Under the pieces are notes generated by a model, which saw only the letters and a list, made by a program, of their open reading frames with translations, searched no databases and had not been told where the DNA came from. DNA of 64,000 bases from Lachnospiraceae bacterium. GTDB taxonomy: Bacteria > Bacillota > Clostridia > Lachnospirales > Lachnospiraceae. Location of the stretch: the NCBI GenBank assembly GCA_015057115.1, contig SVEZ01000006.1, positions 87,927 through 151,926 on the forward strand, given 5' to 3'. A program made the position numbers and the translations under genes. This document shows, one piece after another, positions 36,888 to 45,178 of the stretch (position 1 is the first letter of the stretch; the number at the start of each line of letters is the position of its first letter).

Positions 36888-36946
36888 AAAATAAAGCAAA
36901 CAAAGTTTGAATTGTTTGGCAATTCAAACTTTGTTTGCTTTATTTT
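36888..36946. repeat. 27-bp perfect inverted repeat
   Basis: Left arm 36888-36914 and right arm 36920-36946 are perfectly complementary, with the 5-nt loop TTTGG. On the minus strand a T5 run follows, so it could end transcripts coming from the regulator gene across the peptide gene. On the plus strand it lies directly in front of the exported-peptide gene. Confidence 0.9.
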
Positions 36947-36989
36947 GCATTTTATGATACGTTAAAGGAAAATCATTTAGGAGGTTCTT

Positions 36990-37163
36990 ATGAAAAAGAA
37001 ATTACTTATTACAGCATTTACACTTACTTTACTCTTTTGTAGCATTTGTCAGCTATGTCATAGCTGCACTTCATCTGATCAGTCAGTTCAGAAAACGTAT
37101 CTTGCTGATGAATCAGGAGATAATAAACCAAGTCCGCCACAACCAAATAGTAATAAAGCTTAA
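36990..37163 (+). CDS. Exported small peptide, 57 aa
   Basis: AGGAGGT (about 36979-36985) 5-8 nt before the ATG is the strongest ribosome site in this island. The product starts MKKK, has a hydrophobic core (LLITAFTLTLLFCSICQL) and then a polar, proline-rich tail ending DNKPSPPQPNSNKA. This is a plausible signal peptide plus a short mature or further processed peptide; CHSC could be a poor lipobox. TATGAT (36953-36958) is the best -10 candidate. The stop overlaps the stop of the convergent double-HTH regulator gene by 4 bp, and a secreted protease gene lies divergently upstream. A signalling peptide is the working idea; homology is not known. Confidence 0.65.
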   Translation: MKKKLLITAFTLTLLFCSICQLCHSCTSSDQSVQKTYLADESGDNKPSPPQPNSNKA

Positions 37164-38335
37164 AGTTTTATCAGTTCATTTCGCATAAACTCTTCACCTG
37201 AAAAATCTTCTATTAACTCAGCAATATCAATTAGCCAAGACAGCAGTTCTTTATTTGCTGTCTTGGTTTCTTCTTTTTTATTCCACCAAATGGCATATAT
37301 AATATCTTCTATTCTTGCCAAACCTTTTATATAATAAGAAAAATTAATAATTTTCCAGCAATAACTATTTGATACTACAAATCTACCACAATTTCCATAT
37401 TCACTTTGTATTATATCACCCATCATTCCCAAAAGTGGTGCATAGCTAAACTCTTCAAAGGTATCCATCTTTGCATTACAAAAATCCTCGATCATATGGA
37501 ATAGGGATTCGTATTCCGCATTTTTCTCAGCTACTTGCAAATAACCACAGAGATACCGGAATTCATATTCTGCAAAATACTTTCTTCCCTCTCGGAACAA
37601 ATACTCCCATTCTATCGTTTCTTCAATCATCTGTTTGATTTGTGCGGCACATTGTTCTTTCGTCAGTCTGCCGGTGGCATATAGGAACCATACCTTTCGC
37701 CAGCAAAATTCCCGGAGGTTGTTTTCATCTTCTAAGTTGAACTCCCTTTCTAGCTGATCCAGCTTCTTTAATCCCTCTTCCATGCTTCCGTATAATTCAC
37801 AGTGGTTGATTTCTTCCACCAGCTTCTTCTGCTCTTTGCTTTCTACTGAAAACTCTTCTCTGGTGTACAAAGTAGGAAGATTTAATTTTTTAAAAATGAC
37901 TTCTACGGTTTTTCCACACGGCTTCCTTTTACCGTCAATAATACTGCGAACTGTACGCACATCCACATTGACATCCCGCGCCATTTCTTCTGCACTATAA
38001 CCGAACATTTCCATTCGTTTTGCGATTCCGTCACAGATTCCATCTGCATTCTGCATAAGGTAAGGCAAATAGTTTGCTGCTGTCTCTTTTTTCTTGCCTA
38101 TATAGGAATACATTTTTAAAAGAGCCTGCAAATACTTTTTGCATTGCTTGTGATTCTTTTCTGCTTCTACGTTTGCGATTCCCTTTTCTATTTCAAGCCA
38201 AAGCAACTCCTCGTATGCAGAAAGCACCTCCCACAGATAATACCCATTTTTTGTTTCCGCAAATGGCTTACTGCTTTTGTAAATAAAGATTGGTAGTTCA
38301 ATATATCTATAAGTTGCCATTTTGTTATCGGACAC
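37160..38335 (-). CDS. Double-HTH/TPR regulator, C-terminal part
   Basis: The frame of 391 codons starts at a GTG that follows directly on an in-frame TAA and has no ribosome site, so it is probably the continuation of the upstream frame after a frameshift. It carries helical TPR-like repeats (EVLSAYEELLWLEIEKG ...), a second XRE-type HTH at about residues 98-150 (IAKRMEMFGYSAEEMARDVN) and another helical region to the end. Intact relatives have one chain: HTH, TPR, second HTH, helices. It is convergent with the exported-peptide gene, which suggests a peptide-responsive regulator of the Rgg/PlcR type; this is inference. Confidence 0.7.
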   Translation of the reverse strand: MSDNKMATYRYIELPIFIYKSSKPFAETKNGYYLWEVLSAYEELLWLEIEKGIANVEAEKNHKQCKKYLQALLKMYSYIGKKKETAANYLPYLMQNADGICDGIAKRMEMFGYSAEEMARDVNVDVRTVRSIIDGKRKPCGKTVEVIFKKLNLPTLYTREEFSVESKEQKKLVEEINHCELYGSMEEGLKKLDQLEREFNLEDENNLREFCWRKVWFLYATGRLTKEQCAAQIKQMIEETIEWEYLFREGRKYFAEYEFRYLCGYLQVAEKNAEYESLFHMIEDFCNAKMDTFEEFSYAPLLGMMGDIIQSEYGNCGRFVVSNSYCWKIINFSYYIKGLARIEDIIYAIWWNKKEETKTANKELLSWLIDIAELIEDFSGEEFMRNELIKL

Positions 38336-38973
38336 TTACCCTTTGCAATCTCGTATGCATACCATACCGCTTTCGGATAAATCTGACTCATTTGTATTCC
38401 ATCATACCCGCATTTTTCGCAGTATGTGATAATTTCTAAGATATCCTCCGGCTCATGCTCTGCCTTATAATAAAACCAGTCCAGAAGCATGTCTGTCTCA
38501 CATACCGCAAGACACTGTTCCCCATATTTCTTTGTTGCAAATCCCGAAACAGTCTGAATTAGCGCTTTTTCCAAAAAAACGGCAATATCTGCATTTTCTC
38601 CGCCTGTACACATTTCACAAAATGCCTGCATCCGATAAAGATACTGTGCATGGAGTGGTTCCTTGATAGCATCACATTTTGAAAATAGCACTATCTTTTC
38701 CTTGGCAGCATCATATTGTTCCTTTACCAAATCATAAAGTATTTCTGTTCTTTGACAAAAACACTCCCACGCAGGAGGCTGTAACATATAATACATTTTT
38801 TTCGTACTATGTCCCAGTCGCTCCATAATTCGAGTTTGTATAAAAACATCCAATTCCCGATGCCCGTTTTCGTAATTTCGGTACTGTGTTTCGGAGCACA
38901 ATCCTGTGCAGACCTGCTCCGGTGAAAATCCTCTTTCGATTCTCGTTTCTTTTGCATTTTCCCCGATTGTCAT
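38188..38973 (-). CDS. Double-HTH/TPR regulator, N-terminal part
   Basis: The N-terminus is an XRE-type HTH (IGENAKETRIERGFSPEQVC, then TQYRNYENGHREL; about 1-65). TPR-like helices follow (REQYDAAKEKIVLF type repeats) up to about residue 215. The last ~40 residues (FLHTRSCFGLK end) lie in a frame overlapping the next one and do not look native. With the next frame (shifted by -1) it gives a typical double-HTH regulator of about 590 aa. No slippery heptamer fits: a TAA stands right before the downstream frame's GTG. Mutation is more likely here than recoding. Confidence 0.7.
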   Translation of the reverse strand: MTIGENAKETRIERGFSPEQVCTGLCSETQYRNYENGHRELDVFIQTRIMERLGHSTKKMYYMLQPPAWECFCQRTEILYDLVKEQYDAAKEKIVLFSKCDAIKEPLHAQYLYRMQAFCEMCTGGENADIAVFLEKALIQTVSGFATKKYGEQCLAVCETDMLLDWFYYKAEHEPEDILEIITYCEKCGYDGIQMSQIYPKAVWYAYEIAKGKCPITKWQLIDILNYQSLFTKAVSHLRKQKMGIICGRCFLHTRSCFGLK

Positions 38974-39042
38974 GACTTTCCCTCTATATTTTCAAATTCA
39001 GTAATTCTAGTCATAACAATAACATACACCCTGACGAACATA

Positions 39043-39064
39043 ATCTCAAGTAGTTATTTGAGAT
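39043..39064. repeat. Inverted repeat upstream of the regulator
   Basis: ATCTCAA-N8-TTGAGAT is a perfect 7-bp pair about 70 bp upstream of the regulator start. It could be its operator, or the border of the adjoining IS remnant. Confidence 0.45.
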
Positions 39065-39066
39065 CC

Positions 39067-39379
39067 ATGCTCCAGATTATCATATCTATGCAGGGTGGAT
39101 CTATAAGTCGAGAATTATATGATTATGATAAGAGTATAGATGTTACAGCTTCGGCATTCGTTCAGCAACGAGAAAAGATCATGCCTGAAATGTTGAAACC
39201 ATTGTAACGAGCCTCCTCCCGATGTAGAAAATAAGATAGCCCGTCATATCTTGCCTGTAAGACCAGACAGGACGGATACGCGTAAGATGAAACCTAAAAC
39301 CGTTGTTTTCTTCTTATATCGTGAGTCCGTAGAGGAAATTCCTTTGGAGTTTCTTAACTTAATGGAATTATGGTCATAA
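39067..39379 (+). pseudogene. IS4-type transposase remnant with internal deletion
   Basis: The first 46 codons read as the N-terminal region of an IS4-type DDE transposase (SISRELYDYDKSI, then TASAFVQQREKIMPEML) and stop at TAA. After a few bases the sequence continues as the extreme C-terminus (NKIARHILPVRPDRTDTRKM, then KTVVFFLYRES). The central catalytic part is missing. Together with the IS-end-like segment at 39417-39460, this fills the ~500-bp gap between the regulator and psuG genes. Confidence 0.65.
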
Positions 39380-39416
39380 AGAAAGAGCCGACTGATATTT
39401 TTGTTCAATCGACTCT

Positions 39417-39460
39417 TATCTTAATGACATTGCCCCTGTAACAGGTGACGCTCTTTTTTG
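39417..39460. mobile_element. IS-end-like segment, second copy
   Basis: On the minus strand: AAAAAAGAGC-GTC-ACCTGTTAC ... AATGTCATTAAG, matching the 27421-27465 segment with small gaps. It probably marks the 3' end of the decayed element. Confidence 0.6.
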
Positions 39461-39479
39461 ATAATATTGCGTTTTTCCC

Positions 39480-40403
39480 TTAACCTAACTTGGATAACTC
39501 AACAGCTGCCTGAGCCGCAAGTTTTGCATTATTATATACTAACTGGATATTGCTGTCTAAGCTGTCTCCACCGGTTAATTCTTTTACTCTTGCAAGAAGG
39601 AACGGTGTAGTTGCTTTGCCGTGAACCCCCTGCTCCTCTGCTTCTTTTACAGCCTGATCGATAGCTTTGTTAATAACATCCGCATCCATGGAATACTCTT
39701 CCGGAATCGGGTTGGATACTAAGATTCCGCCCTGCATTCCAAGCTCTTTCTTAACATGGATTGCCTTTGCCAATTCAGCCGGAGAATCAATTCTGTAATC
39801 TACTTCCAGGCCGCTGTGTCTGGTATAGAAAGCAGCCAGTTCTTTGGTCTGATAGCCTAATACCGGAACTCCCTTGGTCTCTAAGTACTCTAATGTAAGC
39901 GGTAAATCAAGAATTGCTTTTGCACCTGCACAAACAACGGTTACCGGTGTCATTGCAAGCTCTTCCAAATCTGCGGAAATATCAAAGGTCTGCTGTGCTC
40001 CTCTGTGCACACCACCGATTCCACCGGTTGCAAAAATAGAAATTCCTGCCATTGCAGCAATGATCATGGTAGTTGCTACAGTAGTTGCTCCGTCCATTTC
40101 TTTTGCAACGATGAGTGGTAAATCTCTTCTGGAAACCTTGGTTACACCCTGACCGGTTTTTCCAAGATATTCGATTTCTTCCTTGCTTAATCCTGCCTTT
40201 AAACGTCCGCCGATGATAGCGATTGTTGCCGGAACGGCACCGTTATCACGTAAAACTTTTTCCACGTTTAATGCTGTCTCCACGTTCTGTGGATAAGGCA
40301 TACCGTGAGAAATAATGGTAGACTCTAATGCTACAACCGGTTTACCGGCCTTTACTGCTTCTGCTACTTCCGGTGATACATCTAAATACTTCTTGAAATC
40401 CAT
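39480..40403 (-). CDS. psuG: Pseudouridine-5'-phosphate glycosidase
   Basis: A 307-aa cytosolic enzyme of standard length. The motifs VALESTIISHGMPYP, TGQGVTKVSRRDLP, the GATTVATTMIIA stretch, FATGGIGGVHRGAQQTFDIS and NPIPEEYSMD are family signatures. It splits pseudouridine 5'-phosphate into uracil and ribose 5-phosphate, the second step of pseudouridine catabolism. It lies 12 bp behind the kinase that makes its substrate, forming a two-gene operon. Confidence 0.95.
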   Translation of the reverse strand: MDFKKYLDVSPEVAEAVKAGKPVVALESTIISHGMPYPQNVETALNVEKVLRDNGAVPATIAIIGGRLKAGLSKEEIEYLGKTGQGVTKVSRRDLPLIVAKEMDGATTVATTMIIAAMAGISIFATGGIGGVHRGAQQTFDISADLEELAMTPVTVVCAGAKAILDLPLTLEYLETKGVPVLGYQTKELAAFYTRHSGLEVDYRIDSPAELAKAIHVKKELGMQGGILVSNPIPEEYSMDADVINKAIDQAVKEAEEQGVHGKATTPFLLARVKELTGGDSLDSNIQLVYNNAKLAAQAAVELSKLG

Positions 40404-40415
40404 ACTTATTCTCCT

Positions 40416-41507
40416 TTACTTTTCAATCTGCGCTCTTTCCAGCGCTGCTTCAAAACTTAATGATGGGTTATTGGTTAATCTTGTTTCCAGGGTAATACTT
40501 GCCGATGCCATTCCCAGCATCACAGAATCCGCCAATGAATATCCACGGCAGAATCCGGTTGCCAGTCCGGATAAAAGCGCATCGCCAGCACCGTTTCCGT
40601 TTACCATATTGGAGGGCAACGGTTTCACGATTTGCTTCACTTCACCATCGGTATAAAAACATCCCTTAGAACCAAGAGTGATTACTACATTCTTAACGCC
40701 TGCATCAAGCATAACCTGAGCAGCACTCATAAGACTGTCCATATCTTCCGGATCAATACTCCGATCCGTCATAATCTCTGCCTCCAGTAAATTCGGTGTA
40801 ATGGTGTGAATGTACTGCATTACACTCTTGAACTTCACTGTCTTGGCACAGGAAACCGTCTCCGCAAAAATCGGGCTCTTACTGTTCCGACAAATTGCAA
40901 CAATAGTTTCCTCCGGTAAATTGGCATCCACAATAATAAGCTTGCTGTGACTTAACACATCTCCGCGACCGGCTATGAATTCCGGTGTCATTCGCTCATA
41001 AATGCTCATGTCATTTACCGCCAGCTCCATGTCTCCGTCATCTCTGGTAATGTAAAGATAGGTGGATGTACGATCTTCCTTGGAAATAATACATTCATGG
41101 GTATCAATTCCAAGCTTCTTGCAGCTTTCCATTATCTGTCTTGCGTATTCATCCTCACCCAAAGCGCTGATAAACTTCACGCTATTACCAAGAAGGCTTA
41201 AGTTGTGAGCAATGTTTCTTCCCACTCCGCCAAGAGAGGTTCTTACCACACCCGGATTGGAATCTCTTTGAACCAGTTCCTTATCAGGCGTTCCGCCAAT
41301 ATCCATATTCGCTGCACCAAATACAGTAATATAGGTGGGCTGATGCATGATATACCCTTTTCCGATAATGAAGCCTTTCTTCATTAAGTTGGAAATATGC
41401 ACTGCTACCGCAGAACGACTGATCCCGGTCTTTGCTGCCAGCTCTTCCTGGGAGACCATGGGATTCTCCATAATCAGTTCGAATATCTCTTTTTCTCTAT
41501 CTGTCAT
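40416..41507 (-). CDS. psuK: PfkB-family pseudouridine kinase with N-terminal HTH
   Basis: The start at ATG 41507 is chosen because AGGAAG lies 8 nt upstream; the product is about 363 aa. Residues 1-60 form a winged HTH (EKEIFELIMENPMVSQEELA ... ISRSAVAVHISNL). The rest is a PfkB kinase with substrate Gly-rich motifs (GGVGRNIAHNLSLLG) and the C-terminal ATP/anion hole NGNGAGDALLSGLATG. It phosphorylates pseudouridine; gene order with psuG supports this substrate. The HTH suggests direct transcriptional control by the enzyme, a known layout in this subfamily. Confidence 0.92.
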   Translation of the reverse strand: MTDREKEIFELIMENPMVSQEELAAKTGISRSAVAVHISNLMKKGFIIGKGYIMHQPTYITVFGAANMDIGGTPDKELVQRDSNPGVVRTSLGGVGRNIAHNLSLLGNSVKFISALGEDEYARQIMESCKKLGIDTHECIISKEDRTSTYLYITRDDGDMELAVNDMSIYERMTPEFIAGRGDVLSHSKLIIVDANLPEETIVAICRNSKSPIFAETVSCAKTVKFKSVMQYIHTITPNLLEAEIMTDRSIDPEDMDSLMSAAQVMLDAGVKNVVITLGSKGCFYTDGEVKQIVKPLPSNMVNGNGAGDALLSGLATGFCRGYSLADSVMLGMASASITLETRLTNNPSLSFEAALERAQIEK

Positions 41508-41551
41508 CGTCTTTCTTCCTAACATTTGTTTAGTTTCCTAAGCACATGTTT

Positions 41552-41580
41552 ATATTAACACCACTTCTCTCTTTCGTCAA
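41552..41580 (-). promoter_or_regulatory. Promoter of the psu operon
   Basis: Minus-strand TTGACG (41575-41580), 17-bp spacer, TAATAT (41552-41557). Downstream, AACATGT and ACAAATGTT form an imperfect inverted pair that could bind the HTH kinase. Confidence 0.6.
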
Positions 41581-41604
41581 CTCTTTTTTTCAAAAAAATA
41601 AAAC

Positions 41605-41639
41605 AGGCGGAACCGACCACCTTCAAGCCGCTTCCGCCT
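41605..41639 (-). terminator. Terminator of the alpha/beta hydrolase gene
   Basis: AGGCGGAA/TTCCGCCT stem with a 19-nt loop, followed on the minus strand by TGTTTTATTTTTTTG. Confidence 0.75.
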
Positions 41640-41644
41640 TTTGT

Positions 41645-42640
41645 TTACTGTAAATATCTGGTATAAAACTCTTCAATTTTATCAAACGGTATGATATCCA
41701 CTTTATCGTACAAATCTGTATGTACGGCTCCCGGTATCAGCAACAACTCTTTGTTTCCGGTATACCGGGTATTTCGCATCATATCACCAAAGGCATCCAT
41801 ACTGAAGTAACAGGAATGGGCTTTTTCACCATGAACCATAAGTACCGCATTATGAATTTCTCCAATATACTTTAACATGGGGAAATTCATAAAGGTTTGA
41901 CATCCCGTCATGTTCCAGCCCTCATTGGAATTTAACGAACGGGGATGATAACCGCGGGGAGTCTTATAATAATCGTGATAATCCCGGATAAAATAGGGCG
42001 CCTTTTCCGGCACTTCCTCTACCACGCCCCCTGCAGGCTTATATTCTCCTGCGCGATAATCCCTGGTTCTTTGCTTATTCATTTCAATTTTCTTTGCATA
42101 ACGACTGTCTTCACTATTCTCGGCATCAAAATACCCGTTGGCATTCACTCTGGTCATATCATACATGGTAGAAGTTACGGTGGCTTTAATTCTGGTATCT
42201 AATGCCGCTGCGCTTAATGCCATACCGCCCCAGCCACAAATTCCCAGAATACCGATGCGCTTTCCGTCCACTCCGCGCTTAGTTGTAAGAAAATCCACTG
42301 CTGCCATGAAATCTTCCGTGTTAATGTCCGGCGATGCCACATTTCGAGGTTGTCCGCCGCTTTCACCCGTAAAGGAAGGGTCAAAGGCAAGGGTTATAAA
42401 GCCCCTCTCTGCCAAAGTCTGAGCATACAATCCGGAGCACTGCTCCTTCACTGCACCAAAGGGTCCCGCCACAGCAATTGCCGGCAATTTCCCTTTTGCA
42501 TCCTTTGGAGTATACATATCTGCAGCCAATGTAATGCCGTATCGATTTACAAATAATACCTTTTTATGATCTACCTTCTCACTTTTCGGAAAGGTCTTAT
42601 CCCATTCTTTCGTTACATTCAGTTTTTCTGTTTTAAACAT
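41645..42640 (-). CDS. Alpha/beta hydrolase (YcjY/DLH-like)
   Basis: The start at 42640 is supported by GGAGGT 8 nt upstream; the longer reading has no ribosome site. The product is about 331 aa. GPFGAVKEQ gives the oxyanion strand, DPSFTGESGGQPR a typical family loop, and GICGWGGMA the elbow with Cys at the nucleophile position or a shifted Ser; SCYFSMDAFGDM and IPGAVHTDLYD near the end give the acid and His. GXCXXGG elbows occur in dienelactone-hydrolase-like enzymes. The substrate is unknown. It is a single-gene unit. Confidence 0.82.
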   Translation of the reverse strand: MFKTEKLNVTKEWDKTFPKSEKVDHKKVLFVNRYGITLAADMYTPKDAKGKLPAIAVAGPFGAVKEQCSGLYAQTLAERGFITLAFDPSFTGESGGQPRNVASPDINTEDFMAAVDFLTTKRGVDGKRIGILGICGWGGMALSAAALDTRIKATVTSTMYDMTRVNANGYFDAENSEDSRYAKKIEMNKQRTRDYRAGEYKPAGGVVEEVPEKAPYFIRDYHDYYKTPRGYHPRSLNSNEGWNMTGCQTFMNFPMLKYIGEIHNAVLMVHGEKAHSCYFSMDAFGDMMRNTRYTGNKELLLIPGAVHTDLYDKVDIIPFDKIEEFYTRYLQ

Positions 42641-42798
42641 CTTTGCTACCTCCGCATATCTATACTCAATTTTACCTGTTTTTAATAAAAACGCAAGGGC
42701 ATCTGTTTCCATTTCACCATCTTGTCAGAATTCTTCCGGTTTATTATAATGAACGTATCCTTATTAAAATTTTTAGCTGTTCTAAAACAGCGGAATAG

Positions 42799-43968
42799 AG
42801 CTTTTATGACACAGAAGAGAAAAAATCCATTACCGTATATTTTACAAAAAACGGAAAAATCAAAAAACATCTTACTATTCGCAAAAAGCATCCCCTTTTC
42901 GGAGGTATCACCAGTGATGACAACGGCGACCTTTACGTAGTCACCGCGAAAAACAACAAGGGGAACAAAAAATCCGTAAATACCGTATTTGTCTCCAAAT
43001 ACAGTTCCAAGGGATCCCATATTAAAACCGTGGGAAATACCGGAGACTCCAGTTTGGCATATCACTATGGCTCCGATTTTCGTACCAAAAAGCCTTTTTC
43101 CGGAGGCGGATGTTCTCTACGTGTAAATAACGGTTGCCTTGCTGTTAACTACGGCAGGGAAATGTACAACGGACATCAGAGTAATTCTGTGTGGTTATTG
43201 GATTGCGAAACCTTAAAGACGAAAAAACCAAATGGATATAGCAACTACAACTCCCACTCCTTTGCTCAGCGAGTAATTCCCTACGAAGAAGGTTTTCTTT
43301 TCATGAGTGAAGGAGACGTTTACAATCGCGCTTTTTCCATGTCCGCTATTGACCTTGATTCCGAGGCAATGTACGAAGCCGATTTGTTTCATTTCTGGAT
43401 GCCAAAAGGAAATTCTACCAATATGTATGTGGTAAACGACAATTTTGCCCACATGGGAGATGTTGCGGCGCTTCCGGATGGAAAGGTCTCTTTTGTTGCC
43501 ACCTCTGTAAAAGCCTTGAACAAAAAGGCAAAGAAACAAAACGAGCAGCTTTTCATTCAGATTTTTGACCCGGCCCAGGATCTTTCCAAGGCTTCTTCCT
43601 ACACCACATCCGGAACCCGTAGCGGTTATTCCGGAATTGACGGTACGCAGAAGGTGAAGGATTACGGTGTAAAATGGCTTACCTCCTATTCCGGCAGTTA
43701 TTCCATTTACCACCCTCAGGCAGTTGCCAACGAAAAGGGAACCACTATCATCCTTTATGAATTGCGAAAAAACTACCGCCACATGGGAGTTTACGCAATT
43801 CGTGTTAGCGCAAGTGGAAAAGTAATTTCCAAACCGAAGCGCCTTTCCAAAACAGCACTTTTGAACCCTTGTGAAACACCGATTTATACTGACGACGGTA
43901 TCTGGTGGTGCGGTAACAATAACACGGACGCGCAAAATTACCTGTACATCTACCACTATAAGCTTTAA
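42799..43968 (+). pseudogene. Beta-propeller-like protein lacking its N-terminus
   Basis: The frame is open from an in-frame TAG at 42796-42798 but has no ATG with ribosome site; the first alternative start is GTG at 43030, inside the conserved region. The 389 codons show repeated propeller-type strands (NGDLYVVTAKNNKGN, GSVxxTxxG-like DSSLAYHYGS, YNSHSFAQRVI, DGKVSFVATSVKALN, DGIWWCGNNNTDAQN). Relatives are secreted proteins with a signal peptide, absent here. It is thus either a 5'-truncated pseudogene or uses a non-standard start. No carrier function is known. Confidence 0.65.
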
Positions 43969-44016
43969 TTTCTAACAACTTGCCCCAATATCACAATTTG
44001 CACACACGTTTTGTGG

Positions 44017-44054
44017 TATTATTATATTGAGGGAGTTGCCCGCGAAGAAAGGAG
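44017..44054 (+). promoter_or_regulatory. Extended -10 and ribosome site for the macrodomain gene
   Basis: TGgTATTAT (44014-44022) resembles the element of the Na+ symporter gene. AAGGAG at 44049-44054 fixes the start at ATG 44062 rather than the ATG at 44011. Confidence 0.45.
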
Positions 44055-44061
44055 ATGTCCT

Positions 44062-44517
44062 ATGGTATTTACAGAAGTTCAGGAGGACTTATTCCAATTA
44101 CCGGAAGATTACTATCTTGCACAGTGCATCAGCTCTGATTTTGCTTTTACATCCAACACTTCGCAAGCATTTGACAAAAAATACGGAACCCGCAGTGAAT
44201 TGAAGAGACGATCCATGGCCGGCATGAGTACCGCCGGAACCTATCCCACCGTCATTCAAACTGACCGGGAGCCCGGAGATGGGCAAGTTTTTAATTTAGT
44301 AACGAAAGAACACTATTATGGAACCACATCATACGAAACCTTACAGCAGTGCCTGGCACTTATGAAGGAACGTGTGATTAACCAACGCATTGAGAAGCTG
44401 GCAATGCCTCAAATCGGCTGTGATCAGGATCAGCTGGAGTGGTTGAAGGTAAGTACATTAATTTTGAAAACCTTTGCCGACGTGAAAAACCTGGAAATCA
44501 TGGTATGCTTACCATAA
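44062..44517 (+). CDS. TARG1/ALC1-like macrodomain protein
   Basis: A 151-aa single-domain protein. EDYYLAQCISSDFAFTSN matches the AHCISxD start of the TARG1-like branch; FNLVTKEHYYGTTSYETL carries the Lys, and LAMPQIGCDQDQLEW the Asp, that correspond to the catalytic pair of human TARG1. The branch removes ADP-ribose from acidic residues or nucleic acid. No ADP-ribosyltransferase partner is visible nearby. It is a monocistronic gene with promoter and terminator. Function is inferred from these two residues and needs the alignment to confirm. Confidence 0.8.
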   Translation: MVFTEVQEDLFQLPEDYYLAQCISSDFAFTSNTSQAFDKKYGTRSELKRRSMAGMSTAGTYPTVIQTDREPGDGQVFNLVTKEHYYGTTSYETLQQCLALMKERVINQRIEKLAMPQIGCDQDQLEWLKVSTLILKTFADVKNLEIMVCLP

Positions 44518-44525
44518 ATACCAAG

Positions 44526-44557
44526 AGAGCGGTACCCATCCGGTACCGCTCTATTTT
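44526..44557 (+). terminator. Intrinsic terminator of the macrodomain gene
   Basis: AGAGCGGTACC/GGTACCGCTCT, 11-bp perfect stem, 5-nt loop, then ATTTTTGT. Confidence 0.88.
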
Positions 44558-44576
44558 TGTACATTTCCTATTTCCC

Positions 44577-45140
44577 CTATCGAATCCAAACAATATCATT
44601 ACCTTCCGTCTTCTTGTTTCGCACCAGTTCTCCTTCCGGATATCCCAATGCCAGACCTCCCGTAACTTCTTCCGCATCTGTATAGCCAAACTGTTTCAAA
44701 AAGTTCTGTAATCCTTCATCCTTCGCACAACGACGTCCCATGTTCAGGTAACAGGATCCGATAGACAATTCCGTTGCCGCCAGCATGGCATTTTCCAATA
44801 GACATGCTGTATTGGCAAGGGCATTGTAGTTGTCCTTCTCATAGGTAACCAACAAAAACGTGGGAGCATGGAAACAAAAGTGATAGGTTTTTCGTTTCAT
44901 AATGCTGGCCATAGCCGCCGGTATTCCTTCCGCATGACCTGCAAGTGCAGCATCTCGAAAAACATTCCCCAGTTCTTCCATCTTCTCCGGATTCTGGAAC
45001 ACATAAATCTTGGCCTTGCGGTCGTTCTTTCCGGAGGGTGCCATTCGTGCCGCCTCCAATATGGTGTTCAACTCTTCGTCTTTGATCTGCTCCGGTTTGT
45101 ATTTTCGCACAGAGCAACGATTCTTAATCGCATCTAACAT
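44577..45140 (-). CDS. Nitroreductase family protein
   Basis: A 187-aa flavoprotein; the start at ATG 45140 is chosen because GAGGGGG precedes it and family members begin with AIKNRCSVRKY. The FMN-binding Arg/Ser (NRCSVRKY), MAPSGKNDRKAKIYVF and GSCYLNMGRR motifs are visible, with ALGYPEGE towards the end. It reduces quinone- or nitro-type compounds with NAD(P)H; the true substrate is unknown. It lies 39 bp behind tcdA and could share its transcript. Confidence 0.9.
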   Translation of the reverse strand: MLDAIKNRCSVRKYKPEQIKDEELNTILEAARMAPSGKNDRKAKIYVFQNPEKMEELGNVFRDAALAGHAEGIPAAMASIMKRKTYHFCFHAPTFLLVTYEKDNYNALANTACLLENAMLAATELSIGSCYLNMGRRCAKDEGLQNFLKQFGYTDAEEVTGGLALGYPEGELVRNKKTEGNDIVWIR

Positions 45141-45178
45141 GGTTCTTACCCCCTCTTTGTTTAGAAACAAAAACCCGG

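Noticed and set aside
38310..38330. A AAG GGT heptamer near the end of the first regulator frame as a programmed frameshift site
   Set aside because: It fits X XXY YYZ, but the -1 frame reads TAA at the next codon, so slippage there would end translation rather than enter the second frame.
39067..39379. Intact short transposase or regulator gene
   Set aside because: The 46-codon N-terminal frame ends in TAA and continues only as the extreme C-terminus; the catalytic core is missing.
43213..43956. 247-codon frame opposite the propeller-like gene
   Set aside because: Antisense to conserved propeller-type sequence; no start signals.
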